Assembly: GCA_017437005.1 (NCBI GenBank)
Contig: JAFSBZ010000035.1
Location: 1 to 64,000 of the forward strand
Length of the DNA: 64,000 nucleotides
Direction of reading: 5' to 3'
Source: Clostridia bacterium
GTDB taxonomy: Bacteria > Bacillota > Clostridia > Oscillospirales > Acutalibacteraceae
Both the position numbers and the translations under genes were made by a program. Position 1 is the first letter of the stretch. Each line of letters opens with the position of its first letter. Shown in pieces: positions 41,283-53,966 of the stretch. The notes beneath the pieces are model-generated. The model had not been told where the DNA came from, did not search any database, and was given only the letters and a program-made list of their open reading frames with translations.

Positions 41283-42543
41283 ATACAGGTGACGGAATAA
41301 GTCCGTTCATAAAATCAAGAATACGGTTTTTTACAGTTTCATCATCAACTATAGCAGGTTGAAAATTATTTATACTGCCTGTGTACACATAACACGGAAT
41401 TATATTGGAACTGCTTGAACGAAGTGTCATATCCTTGCCAACAGTTAGTGTCATTTGGTAAATTACGGTACGGTTTTCGGGGTAACGGTGACCGCCGTAG
41501 CAAAAATTACCTATAGAATATATAATTTCAACACCGTTATACACTTCGCGTGGTTGTAGCACGTGTGGGTGACCGCCTACTACCAAGTCTGCGCCGTTAT
41601 CAACCAGTTTACGCGCGGCGCGGCGCTTCCATTCCTCAGGCTCGTGGATTTTTTCGGTTCCGCCGTGAAATATAACCACCTGATAGTGTGAATGCTGTTG
41701 CGCGGTTTTCATAAGATTTATAATGTTGTTTGCCTGATATTCGCCCCACATACCAGAGCATATAACCGAAATAACATATCCGCCTTTTTCAAAGTACATA
41801 ATGCGGCTGGCATCACCGTATTGCATACCCGCATTTGTGATTGCCGCCACGCTGTCGTTGTAACCTTCTTGGCCGTAGTCGCGTATGTGGTTGTTGGCAA
41901 TCATTGCACCTTCAATACCTGAGCCTGCCAATATATTTATGTTAGAGCTTGGCGCAATAAACCAAAAAGCAGGACTATAATCCTTGTAAACAGGTGTGAG
42001 TGGTCGGTCGCTAAAAACATTTTCAACATTTGATATAGTAAAATCATCTGCTTCAAAAATATGACGCACCTTTTCTAAAAAATAGCTTGGGTCACGTGTT
42101 GCCGCGTATTCACGCAAAGCACCCGAATAGTGCGTGTCCTTATTTGTGGCAAGTATCATATCACCGGTAAAGGATAGCGTAATATCAAACGTGTCGCTGT
42201 CTTCGGGTACGGGGTGACGGCTTGACATAGGGGTAATACTCGTCGTGTCGGTTGGTGTTGTCTGTATAGGCGGTACAGGTGTAAGCGGTTTGCTTGTTAT
42301 AGATGAAGTATCGCTTGAAACAGGAACTTCCTCGCTTGAAATAATTGTTTCTTCCTCGCTGGATGTAATTATTTCGGGTATAGATTCTACTGTGCTTTGT
42401 ATGGCGGAAACACCACCGCTTGAAAAGACGATATCAACAGGTGGATATAGCACACATATTAAAACAATTACAACTGCAAGTATCGCCGCAATAATAGCAA
42501 TTAATACGGCGGTAAGCTTTGTATTAAAATTTGTGTTATTCAT
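41281..42543 (-). CDS. CapA-family protein with membrane anchor
   Basis: A 420-residue CapA/PGA_cap protein. Residues about 10-33 are one hydrophobic anchor (AVLIAIIAAILAVVIVLICVL), followed by a Ser/Thr/Glu/Pro-rich linker to about residue 115, so the catalytic-type domain is outside the cell. The calcineurin-like blocks are FTGDMIL, NVENVFSD, MIANNHIRDYG, FHGGTEK, VVGGHPHVLQ and YSIGNFCYGG. It may act on cell-surface polymers such as poly-gamma-glutamate. It shares a divergent intergenic region with the sigma factor gene, which fits surface stress control. No homologue pair, capB/C, is visible. Confidence 0.87.
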   Translation of the reverse strand: MNNTNFNTKLTAVLIAIIAAILAVVIVLICVLYPPVDIVFSSGGVSAIQSTVESIPEIITSSEEETIISSEEVPVSSDTSSITSKPLTPVPPIQTTPTDTTSITPMSSRHPVPEDSDTFDITLSFTGDMILATNKDTHYSGALREYAATRDPSYFLEKVRHIFEADDFTISNVENVFSDRPLTPVYKDYSPAFWFIAPSSNINILAGSGIEGAMIANNHIRDYGQEGYNDSVAAITNAGMQYGDASRIMYFEKGGYVISVICSGMWGEYQANNIINLMKTAQQHSHYQVVIFHGGTEKIHEPEEWKRRAARKLVDNGADLVVGGHPHVLQPREVYNGVEIIYSIGNFCYGGHRYPENRTVIYQMTLTVGKDMTLRSSSSNIIPCYVYTGSINNFQPAIVDDETVKNRILDFMNGLIPSPV

Positions 42544-42632
42544 AAAAAACCTCCCCTATAGCAAGGTATACTGATTTTATATTATAGTAAAGCAAAAGTC
42601 AAGTTTTGGTCACATTTACCTGTTATGCGGAC

Positions 42633-42656
42633 ATTTACAAGGACACGTTTCATTGT
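42633..42656. promoter_or_regulatory. Shared 24-base element, copy 1
   Basis: ATTTACAAGGACA followed by CGTTTCATTGT. It matches the copy at 45086-45109 in 21 of 24 bases, with three transitions. It adjoins the -35 of the sigma factor gene, so may be an operator. Confidence 0.55.
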
Positions 42657-42684
42657 TGAAATTTGCATTTGTTGGAAGTATAAT
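42656..42684 (+). promoter_or_regulatory. Promoter of the sigma-factor fusion gene
   Basis: TTGAAA (42656-42661), 17-base spacer, TATAAT (42679-42684). Confidence 0.75.
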
Positions 42685-42714
42685 ATAATTAAATATGCAA
42701 GGGTGGTGAGCGGT

Positions 42715-44949
42715 ATGGACGAGGAAAAAGATATAATAGAAATTCTTGACAGTGATGATGAAATTATAGTTAAACCTATAGATAATAAAGAATTATACGA
42801 CATCAACGGCAATTTAATAACAGCCAATGACCCCCAAAGCGCTCTTCCGGATAACGAAGAGTTGATACAAAAGGCGATTGGCGGAGATAAAAAGGCGTTT
42901 GAGACTCTTTATATGCAAAGCTACCGTTATGTGTTTTTTACGGTGCGACAGTTTGTTCCTGATGATGAAACTACATATGACGTAATACAAGAAACATTTA
43001 TCAAGGTGTACAAAAATATAAATCGCCTACGTTCGCCCAAAGCATACTACGGCTGGATTACTATAATCGCAAAAAACACCGCGCGCGACTTTATGCGTAC
43101 TGTTCGCTTTGAAACGCCACTCTCTTACGGGGAAGAGGATTATTCCGCTTTTTTAAAGGATGATGAAACTCGAAAAGACGTATCATTAGATATTGAAACC
43201 GTGCTTAAAAAAATGGATTCTGACGAAGCCGAGCTGTTGTCGCTTGTTTATTATGACGGTATGCGTATTGCCCAAATTGCAAAAATGCAGGGTGTGCCCG
43301 CAACGACTGTTTATAGCAGATTTAATAAAGCAAAAAAGAATTTAAAAGCGCAGTTAAATGCTCGCGGTATAGATAAGGCAATTTACAGCGGTAATTTTGT
43401 TGCTATGATAACTACGGCAATCCGCAATATCATCGGTACCGCGCTGCTTAGTTTTGCAATAGCGCAACAAATTTTAGACAGTATTATAAACGGTAAGGGC
43501 AAAAAGGAACTCGCTGTAGCAAAGATCATACGCGCGCAACAAAAAAAGGCGATTTTAAAAATCGCGTCGGTTATTGTTGCAATATCTATGGCTACCTCTG
43601 CTGTAACGGCGCTTACGCTTACCGACTGGAATCAATTTAAAATTTCAGAAGATAAAAATAACAGCACCGAAACTGTCAAAGAATACCATTATTATCATGA
43701 TGCGGAAAAGGACGATAATTCGTCACAAAACAATAATGGTGGATTTTGGGGTAATTTGTTTGGCAACAGCAATACTTCATCAGGCGCTTCTTCCACAACC
43801 TCAAATAATTCTGGCAGTTCGAATTTTAATCCGTATTATTCAAACGATTCGTCTGCCGTTTCAAGTAGCAGTTCTAATACTTATAGCTCAAAAAATCCTA
43901 CCGCTAACGGCAGTGTACCCTCATATTCCATACCCGATAATTATAATCCTACAGATGATACCGACAAACCCGCGGAGGTTGTTAATGTTTTTGGTAATAA
44001 TCCTAATAATGTGGTAACGGTTGATGCGCATCTGCAACAACACGTCGCCGGATTAGTTGCCAAACAGGGCGATTGGATATATTATGTTCAGCAATATGGT
44101 AGGATTATAAAGGTTAAAACTGACGGTTCAGATATGCAGGTGGTTTTTGAAGTATCGGGCTTTTCATATATAGAATGTCTGAATGTAATCGGCGACACAA
44201 TTTATTATATAAACGGTGGTATCTGGAGTATCAAAACCGATGGCACTAACAGAAAACAGTACACTACAAAAGCCGCACACAATTTATTGGTGCGCGGTAC
44301 AACAGGTTGGTTTGTAGAGTTTATAGAACAAACGCAACACCCTAATGACTCCAGCTATATTTTATATCAAATTGATTTTTTAACAGGTAACATAACTACA
44401 CTTGTTGAAAGCGGCGTTGGTTTTGGGCTTAAAACTGTTGTTAATAATAATTTGATTTATGCAAACGGTACTCAACTTTATTCGCGCGATTTGTCCACAG
44501 GCAGTGAGCAGGTTGTGTTTGATGTTTTGTCGCAAATTCAAGATGCACCCGCTTATGTTAAGGTTGGCATAGAAGGCATATTTGTGGATTCAGATTCTAA
44601 TATATATATTAAAAGGTATCACAGCACAGGTTTTTATGATAATTGTGTTACATACAAAGTTAACTTAAATAAGCCGAATATTGTTCAGCAGACTTATGAT
44701 ATGTTTGATTATATTAATAATTATTTTGATTATAACGGCGGAGCAATTTTTGCACAAAAAAAGGGGGACCCCACGTATTCACACACTTTTTACGACTTGC
44801 AAGGCAATGCCCTTTGTGAAAAAAATAAAAACATTTATACGGTTAATGGCGTTTATACTTTCGATGACGGATATGCATATTACTATGATGAAAACCAAAT
44901 TTCGCTATATCGGTGTAAACCTGATGGTACCGACCTAAAAATTTATTAA
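42715..44949 (+). CDS. ECF-like sigma factor fused to membrane segment and DUF5050-like propeller
   Basis: A 744-residue protein. Residues about 48-125 match sigma region 2 (AFETLYMQSYRYVFFTVRQF, DVIQETFIKVYKNI) and about 160-215 match region 4 (EAELLSLVYYDGMRIAQIAK, TVYSRFNKAKKNL). Two hydrophobic segments follow (about 227-258 and 278-302), then a Ser/Asn-rich linker to about 420 and a C-terminal repeat domain of the DUF5050 type (GDWIYYVQQYGRIIKVKTDGS, GDTIYYINGGIWSIKTDGTN). This would put a sensor outside and a sigma factor inside, on one chain. No separate anti-sigma gene is visible. ATG 42715 lies near GGTGGTGAG; an ATG at 42625 is too far upstream. Likely controls the surface gene(s) next to it. 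Confidence 0.82.
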   Translation: MDEEKDIIEILDSDDEIIVKPIDNKELYDINGNLITANDPQSALPDNEELIQKAIGGDKKAFETLYMQSYRYVFFTVRQFVPDDETTYDVIQETFIKVYKNINRLRSPKAYYGWITIIAKNTARDFMRTVRFETPLSYGEEDYSAFLKDDETRKDVSLDIETVLKKMDSDEAELLSLVYYDGMRIAQIAKMQGVPATTVYSRFNKAKKNLKAQLNARGIDKAIYSGNFVAMITTAIRNIIGTALLSFAIAQQILDSIINGKGKKELAVAKIIRAQQKKAILKIASVIVAISMATSAVTALTLTDWNQFKISEDKNNSTETVKEYHYYHDAEKDDNSSQNNNGGFWGNLFGNSNTSSGASSTTSNNSGSSNFNPYYSNDSSAVSSSSSNTYSSKNPTANGSVPSYSIPDNYNPTDDTDKPAEVVNVFGNNPNNVVTVDAHLQQHVAGLVAKQGDWIYYVQQYGRIIKVKTDGSDMQVVFEVSGFSYIECLNVIGDTIYYINGGIWSIKTDGTNRKQYTTKAAHNLLVRGTTGWFVEFIEQTQHPNDSSYILYQIDFLTGNITTLVESGVGFGLKTVVNNNLIYANGTQLYSRDLSTGSEQVVFDVLSQIQDAPAYVKVGIEGIFVDSDSNIYIKRYHSTGFYDNCVTYKVNLNKPNIVQQTYDMFDYINNYFDYNGGAIFAQKKGDPTYSHTFYDLQGNALCEKNKNIYTVNGVYTFDDGYAYYYDENQISLYRCKPDGTDLKIY

Positions 44950-44960
44950 ACAAACAACAA

Positions 44961-45008
44961 AAATTTAAAAGCACTTGTTACAAGTATGTGGCAAGTGCTT
45001 TTAAATTT
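44961..45008 (+). terminator. Terminator of the sigma-factor gene
   Basis: AAATTTAAAAGCACTTG paired with CAAGTGCTTTTAAATTT, right after the stop. Confidence 0.85.
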
Positions 45009-45085
45009 TAAAAATCTTCGTAATTTTTTGTGTAATTTTCGTCTTTATTAATGTAAGGATAAATCAACAGGCAAATGCTGTGACG

Positions 45086-45109
45086 ATTTACAAGGACATA
45101 TTTCACTGT
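45086..45109. promoter_or_regulatory. Shared 24-base element, copy 2
   Basis: ATTTACAAGGACA followed by TATTTCACTGT, near-identical to 42633-42656. AGGACA and TGTCCT here also form a small inverted repeat. Upstream of the Mor-like gene and the collagen-like gene. Confidence 0.55.
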
Positions 45110-45183
45110 CCTATGCCTGTAGATATGTCAAAATAAATGAATTATTATATAAAGAAAGGTTGAATTACGGGGTGAGATTTGGT

Positions 45184-45447
45184 TTGCAGTTAAAGGCAGA
45201 AAAAGAATATATAAACGGTATATATAAAAAATTTGCAGATTTAATAGGTGTTGACAACGCAAAACTTATTTTTAAGGAATGCCGCGGTCAGCAGATAACC
45301 TTTCCTGTAGAATTTTACAGCAAGCAGTACATATATGCTCAAATTATAGAGGAATATGACGGAACTAATTTGAAACAGCTTGCATCTAAATATGGCTATA
45401 GCGAGCGTACAGTAAGACGAATTTTGAAAGATGAAATCTATAAATAA
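45184..45447 (+). CDS. Mor transcription activator-like small protein
   Basis: An 87-residue protein resembling the Mor/C activator family of phage Mu. The pattern IKFKECRGQQITFP-like block (LIFKECRGQQITFPVEFYSK) is followed by EEYDGTNLKQLASKYGYSERTVRRILKDE, a helix-turn-helix. In this reading the start is TTG 45184, after GGGGTGAGATT; TTG 45160 and GTG 45172 are alternatives without good spacing. It ends 16 bases before the collagen-like gene, so probably controls or co-transcribes with it. Small Mor-like proteins near surface genes are frequent in Clostridia. Binding site not known. Confidence 0.75.
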   Translation: MQLKAEKEYINGIYKKFADLIGVDNAKLIFKECRGQQITFPVEFYSKQYIYAQIIEEYDGTNLKQLASKYGYSERTVRRILKDEIYK

Positions 45448-45463
45448 AATTAGGGTGGTTAAT

Positions 45464-49861
<4,398 letters not shown>

Positions 49862-49882
49862 ATTTGCTATATAAATCACGCA

Positions 49883-49904
49883 AGAACACAGGGGACGGTG
49901 TTCT
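49883..49904. repeat. REP-like palindrome
   Basis: AGAACAC...GTGTTCT around AGGGGACG, a short element resembling REP sequences that carry the GGGGACGG core. The related core GGGGACGG also occurs at 27343. Confidence 0.5.
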
Positions 49905-49927
49905 CTGATTGACGAGTAAAATGCAGT

Positions 49928-49955
49928 AAAGCGCGGAATATTCCGCGCTTTGTTT
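49928..49955 (+). terminator. Terminator-like hairpin after the collagen-like gene
   Basis: AAAGCGCGGAAT with ATTCCGCGCTTT, perfect 12-bp stem, followed by GTTTATAGG. It probably ends the collagen-like gene. Confidence 0.7.
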
Positions 49956-49982
49956 ATAGGGGATTGAATTTTCCTACATTTT

Positions 49983-50164
49983 AATCACGGCGAAGCCGTG
50001 GATGTAACCAATGCGAAGCATTGTATGTAATTGCAACGCAAGTTGCGTATGTAATCAAGCCACAGAGAGAACATACAAGACTGTCGTCTTGATGACATAC
50101 AGTTTGCAAAGCAAACTGATTACATTCCGCTAACGCGGATTACATACCAAGCCTTTGGCTTGGA
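49983..50164. repeat. Palindrome array 3 (linker ATGTAAT / GATTACAT)
   Basis: Hairpins such as CACGGCGAAGCCGTG, CAATGCGAAGCATTG, GCAACGCAAGTTGC, AGACTGTCGTCTT-type, CAGTTTGCAAAGCAAACTG, CCGCTAACGCGG and CCAAGCCTTTGGCTTGG, separated by ATGTAA on the left and GATTACAT on the right. Same plan as arrays 1 and 2 with another linker. Fills the gene-free stretch between the collagen-like gene and tRNA-Ala, both ends convergent. Confidence 0.85.
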
Positions 50165-50165
50165 T

Positions 50166-50200
50166 AAAAAACAAGACAGTCCGAAGACTGCCTTGTTTTT

Positions 50201-50201
<1 letters not shown>
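50166..50201 (-). terminator. Terminator of tRNA-Ala
   Basis: AAAAAACAAGACAGTC with GACTGCCTTGTTTTTT around CGAA, directly after the tRNA 3' end on the minus strand. Confidence 0.85.
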
Positions 50202-50276
<75 letters not shown>

Positions 50277-50394
50277 GAATATTAAGTAATAGGTAAGAGG
50301 TAATAGTGAAGAATTATTTGTAATATTATAGTATCATATATGCTTTTGAAAATCAAGAGTACAATAAAAATTTGCTAAAACACTTACTTTTTTA

Positions 50395-50423
50395 TTGACT
50401 TTTTTATTAGTTTGAGTTATAAT
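50395..50423 (+). promoter_or_regulatory. Promoter of rpmH operon
   Basis: TTGACT (50395-50400), 17-base spacer, TATAAT (50418-50423). Confidence 0.8.
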
Positions 50424-50503
50424 CCATAATTACAAGGGGTATTTTGCCCAAACAAAATTTTGATATATGTATATTTATGTCTCGGACAAGGAGGTTAGCA
50501 ATA

Positions 50504-50638
50504 ATGAAAAGAACTTATCAGCCTAAGAAATTACATCGTAAAAAAGAGCATGGTTTCCTTAAAAGAATGGCTACAGCCAATGGTCGTAAAGTTTTGGCTC
50601 GCCGTAGAGCAAAGGGAAGAAAGCAGTTATCTTACTAA
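50504..50638 (+). CDS. rpmH: 50S ribosomal protein L34
   Basis: A 44-residue L34, start [18 protein letters not shown] after AAGGAGGTTAGCAATA. The sequence [28 protein letters not shown] is the full family pattern. It begins the usual rpmH-rnpA-yidD-yidC-jag order, which in many Firmicutes lies beside oriC and dnaA. dnaA is not found in the window. A terminator-like hairpin follows the stop. Confidence 0.98.
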   Translation: MKRTYQPKKLHRKKEHGFLKRMATANGRKVLARRRAKGRKQLSY

Positions 50639-50640
50639 AG

Positions 50641-50669
50641 AAAAAGCCACTTCCATGTGGCTTTTACTT
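50641..50669 (+). terminator. Hairpin between rpmH and rnpA
   Basis: AAAAGCCAC with GTGGCTTTT around TTCCAT, then ACTTTTA. A partial terminator that can lower rnpA against rpmH. Confidence 0.7.
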
Positions 50670-50687
50670 TTATGTATTGGTGAGATT

Positions 50688-51026
50688 ATGAGAGCTTACG
50701 CAAAACTAAAACAAAATTGGGAATTTCATCGCGCATACAAACGCGGAGTGTCTTGCGTATCACCTGAATTTGTTCTTTATATATGTAAGGGCAAAAAGGG
50801 CGAATTACGTCTTGGCATTACCGCGGGCAAAAAGATTGGTACTGCGGTAAGCCGCAATCGCGCAAAGCGCGTTATAACAGCGGCATTCGATATGTGTGCG
50901 CCACACATTCCCGAAGGGCACGACTGCGTTGTTGTTGCCCGCACAAGAATTTTAGACACAAAGAGTAATATAGTTGCCGCAAATATTGAGCGACATCTTA
51001 AAAAAGCAAATTTATGGGTAGAGTAA
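50688..51026 (+). CDS. rnpA: Ribonuclease P protein component
   Basis: A 112-residue RNase P protein, which with the RNA matures tRNA 5' ends. The key family block is KKIGTAVSRNRAKRVI, with the RNR arginines that bind RNA, and the N-terminal NWEFHRAYKRG. Start MRAYAKLKQ after TTGGTGAGATT; the longer upstream frame overlaps rpmH. yidD begins within its last 13 bases (from 51014), so these two are coupled. Expected cytoplasmic. Confidence 0.96.
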   Translation: MRAYAKLKQNWEFHRAYKRGVSCVSPEFVLYICKGKKGELRLGITAGKKIGTAVSRNRAKRVITAAFDMCAPHIPEGHDCVVVARTRILDTKSNIVAANIERHLKKANLWVE

Positions 51027-51259
51027 AAAATCCCATAAGCCGTTTTTTAATATGGCTTATAAAAATCTACAAAAAACACATTTCACCTCATAAAATTCCT
51101 TGCTGCCGTTTTACGCCCAGTTGCTCGGCTTATGCGGTAGAGGCTATCACCGTACACGGCGCATTTAAGGGTTTGTTTTTGAGTATTAAAAGGGTTTTGA
51201 GGTGCAATCCACTATGCAAGGGCGGGTATGACCCCGTTCCACCAAAAAAAGAAAAATAA
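51014..51259 (+). CDS. yidD: Membrane protein insertion efficiency factor YidD
   Basis: An 81-residue YidD. The signature CCRFTPSCSAYAVEAI and RVLRCNPLCKGGYDPVP are complete, with the usual cysteines. It is a small amphipathic protein on the inner face of the membrane assisting YidC. It overlaps the end of rnpA and precedes yidC by 26 bases. The start ATG lies inside rnpA. Confidence 0.96.
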   Translation: MGRVKNPISRFLIWLIKIYKKHISPHKIPCCRFTPSCSAYAVEAITVHGAFKGLFLSIKRVLRCNPLCKGGYDPVPPKKEK

Positions 51260-51285
51260 ATACGCAAGCAGAAAGGTGTTAGATT

Positions 51286-52389
51286 ATGCAAGCACTTTTT
51301 AATATTATAAATATACCGCTTGGCTATGTTCTGCGTTTTTTGGCTGACATTTTAAGTAATGATTTTGCCGCAGCGGTTGCAGTTTTTACACTGCTTATCA
51401 ACGTTATAATGATACCACTTAGTATCAAAAGTCAAAAATCCTCGGTTGCACAAATGCGCATAAAGCCTAAAATGGACGAATTGCGTAAGCGCTATGGCGA
51501 TGACCGTCAAAAAATGGCGCAGGCACAGCAAGAGCTTTACCAGCAAGAAGGCGTTTCTATGTCGGGCGGTTGCTTGCCTATGTTGTTCCGTATGCTTATA
51601 ATGTTAAGCATTTACTGGCTTATCTTGTCTCCGCTTACCTATATGGCAGGCGTAGCAAAGGATGACGTTACAACTGTTAGTACAGCAATTACCGAAACAA
51701 TGAATGAATACAAAAAGGTTGCCGACGACAAAAAAGCTGATGAAGCGGACAAAAAAGCCGCTCAAGAAAAGTATGATGAACTTTCTAAAAAATTAAGTGA
51801 GGTTGGTTGGTCTGCAAAAAGCAATAATGCCGACCTTATGATTACTAACATTATAAGAAGTAATCCTGACGTTCTTAAGGAAGTTTTATCTGAAGAAAAG
51901 TATAAAGATATTGAAGATGAACTTAATACCATTATTGAAAAAGACAAAAAGGTTGGTATAAACTATCTTTTGTTTGGTAATGAACAGCTTAACCTTACCC
52001 AAACACCAACATTTTCATTTAATATTTTTAATGATTTTCAGCTTCTATGGCTTATACCAATCGGTGCGTTTGCAGCACAAATTCTTACAAGTCTTATTTC
52101 AACGCGCGTTAACAAAATCAACAATCCCGATGCTCCATCTATGATGGGTATGATGCTTACGATGCCTCTATTTTCTTTAGTTATAGGTTTTACACTTCCT
52201 GCAGGCGTTGGTTTTTACTGGATATGCTCATCACTTATAGGCGGTCTTATTCAATCGGGCGTACAGCTTTGGTATGGACCACACAAGTTACTTGCGCGTG
52301 AGCGTGCAAAGGAGCTTGCTACACAATGCGATTTTGAAGCAAAGCAGCTTAACAAATTTAACAATTCAGAGTCAGTAAACGAAGACTAA
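51286..52389 (+). CDS. yidC: Membrane protein insertase YidC/Oxa1
   Basis: A 367-residue YidC/OxaA/SpoIIIJ insertase. Hydrophobic segments lie at about residues 25-55 (AAAVAVFTLLINVIMIPLSI), 100-125 and three more after residue 230. The positive residue in the second segment of YidC family is seen in IPLSIKSQK. It has a longer soluble charged loop (about residues 130-220, rich in Lys and Glu) than most Bacillus forms. No lipobox. It inserts proteins into the membrane. Followed 17 bases later by jag. The long loop is an unusual expansion. Confidence 0.93.
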   Translation: MQALFNIINIPLGYVLRFLADILSNDFAAAVAVFTLLINVIMIPLSIKSQKSSVAQMRIKPKMDELRKRYGDDRQKMAQAQQELYQQEGVSMSGGCLPMLFRMLIMLSIYWLILSPLTYMAGVAKDDVTTVSTAITETMNEYKKVADDKKADEADKKAAQEKYDELSKKLSEVGWSAKSNNADLMITNIIRSNPDVLKEVLSEEKYKDIEDELNTIIEKDKKVGINYLLFGNEQLNLTQTPTFSFNIFNDFQLLWLIPIGAFAAQILTSLISTRVNKINNPDAPSMMGMMLTMPLFSLVIGFTLPAGVGFYWICSSLIGGLIQSGVQLWYGPHKLLARERAKELATQCDFEAKQLNKFNNSESVNED

Positions 52390-52406
52390 TTTAAGGAGGA
52401 TTTCCC

Positions 52407-53342
52407 TTGATTAAGGAAGCAATCGGCTTCGGCGCTACAGTTGACGAAGCAAAGGAAGACGCCATATTAAAGCTTGGCGCAAAAATAGAAGAAGACGTAC
52501 AATTTGAAATAATTTCATTACCTAAAAAGAAGGTTTTGGGACTCTTTGGTGGCGCGCAGGCCGAGGTTAAGGCATATGTAGAGCGCCCCGATAAGCCGGC
52601 TAAAAAGAATAACAAGCCTGCAAAAAAGGCAGAAAATAATACAAAGTCCGAAAAGAAAGAAAAACCACAAAAGCAAGAAGTTAAAAAGACAGAACCAAAG
52701 GTTGAAAAACCCGAGGTAGAAACCGTTGACCAGTCGCAAATTGACGTTAATTCTCCAACAGGTAAGGCGATAGCATATTTGAATGCAATTCTTAAATGCC
52801 TTGGTTGTGTAAATGTTGAAATTAAAGCTGCTGTTTACGAAAATAGCGCGCTTATTGTTCTTGAAGGCGAAGGCTTGGGCGTTGTAATAGGTCATCGTGG
52901 CGAAACACTTGACGCACTGCAGCATCTTGTAAGTCTTGCGGCAAACAATTCGGGCGGATACTTTAAGGTAACGCTTAATATCGGTGATTATCGCGAAAAG
53001 CGTGAGCAAACATTGGTGTCATTGGCTAATCGTGTTGCTAATCAGGTTAAATCAAATTCACGTAATCGCGCGCTTGAACCAATGAGCGCTTACGAGCGTC
53101 GTATTATTCATACCGCGGTTCAGGAAATTGAGGGCGTATGCTCAGCATCAATTGGCGAGGGTAAAAACCGTCGCGTAGTAATTTTCCCTGAAGGCGGCAC
53201 ACCCAATATGCCACGTCGCGATAATAACCGTCGCAGAAATGACAGGGGTCGCAAGCCTTCAAACACCGTGGCAAGCGCTCCAACCCGTGAGCCAAAGCGT
53301 GATACCGATATACCGCTTTACGGAAAAATTACAAAAGAATAA
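52407..53342 (+). CDS. jag: RNA-binding protein KhpB (Jag)
   Basis: A 311-residue Jag/EloR/KhpB. The N-terminal Jag domain (about residues 1-52) has FGATVDEAKEDAILKLG and VLGLFGGAQAEVKAYVE; a Lys/Glu-rich linker follows (about 55-110). The KH domain carries VVIGHRGETLDALQHL and the R3H domain SAYERRIIHTAVQEIEG. It starts at TTG 52407, seven bases after AAGGAGG. It binds RNA and affects cell elongation in related species. Tail rich in Arg (RRDNNRRRNDRGR). Last gene of the rpmH row. Confidence 0.94.
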   Translation: MIKEAIGFGATVDEAKEDAILKLGAKIEEDVQFEIISLPKKKVLGLFGGAQAEVKAYVERPDKPAKKNNKPAKKAENNTKSEKKEKPQKQEVKKTEPKVEKPEVETVDQSQIDVNSPTGKAIAYLNAILKCLGCVNVEIKAAVYENSALIVLEGEGLGVVIGHRGETLDALQHLVSLAANNSGGYFKVTLNIGDYREKREQTLVSLANRVANQVKSNSRNRALEPMSAYERRIIHTAVQEIEGVCSASIGEGKNRRVVIFPEGGTPNMPRRDNNRRRNDRGRKPSNTVASAPTREPKRDTDIPLYGKITKE

Positions 53343-53395
53343 AATTATAAACAACAATCCTTTTGGGTATACTAATCCCGAAAGGATGTGTTTTT

Positions 53396-53830
53396 ATGGT
53401 AGAACAGGATACAGTGAAGCTTTTGCGTGAATGTGATGCGGGTATAAAGATGGGCGTTACATCTATTCACGATGTTTATGATCACGTTCGTTCGCAGAAA
53501 ATGCGTGACTGCCTTAACGCTTGCAAGGATGAACACGATACGCTGGATAAAGAGTTGCAAGAGCTATTAGGTAAGTATCACGACGAGGGTAAAAACCCAA
53601 ATCCAATTGCAAAGGGTATGTCTTGGATGAAAACCAACGTAAAGCTTGGAATGGATAACTCTGATAACACAATTGCCGACCTTATGACTGACGGCTGCGA
53701 TATGGGTATAAAATCACTTAACCGCTATCTTAATCAGTACCAAGCGGCTGATGAAAAATCTAAAGATATATGCAAAAGGCTTATCAAATTAGAAGAAAAA
53801 TTGCGCGTTCAGATGCAAGAATTTTTATAA
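53396..53830 (+). CDS. Conserved helical protein, ferritin-like/DUF2383 type
   Basis: A 144-residue helical protein. It starts MVEQDTVKLLRECDAGIK after GAAAGGATG. Helices with KMRDCLNACKDEHDTLDKELQ and NVKLGMDNSDNTIADLMTDG suggest a four-helix bundle similar to DUF2383 or ferritin-like proteins, by my recollection of related clostridial sequences. Function not known. Metal ligand pattern ExxH occurs (DEHDTL), but the pair is incomplete. Single gene, ended by a strong terminator. Confidence 0.65.
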   Translation: MVEQDTVKLLRECDAGIKMGVTSIHDVYDHVRSQKMRDCLNACKDEHDTLDKELQELLGKYHDEGKNPNPIAKGMSWMKTNVKLGMDNSDNTIADLMTDGCDMGIKSLNRYLNQYQAADEKSKDICKRLIKLEEKLRVQMQEFL

Positions 53831-53832
53831 CA

Positions 53833-53864
53833 AAAAGAACAGGAAATTTTGTTCCTGTTCTTTT
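53833..53864 (+). terminator. Terminator after the helical protein gene
   Basis: AAAAGAACAGGAA with TTCCTGTTCTTTT around ATTTTG. Confidence 0.88.
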
Positions 53865-53901
53865 CACATTTTATAGTCAATCATAATAAAATGGAAATAG
53901 A

Positions 53902-53930
53902 TTGAAATTGTTTATAATATATGCTATAAT
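53902..53930 (+). promoter_or_regulatory. Promoter of cysK
   Basis: TTGAAA (53902-53907), 17-base spacer, TATAAT (53925-53930). Confidence 0.75.
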
Positions 53931-53966
53931 TCGCATATTCTATTATTTTATTAAGGATTTTGAGCT

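Noticed and set aside
42633..42684. Classical ECF autoregulated promoter
   Set aside because: The GGAAC/CGTC-type spacing does not fit either copy of the shared element; a normal TTGAAA/TATAAT promoter fits better in copy 1.
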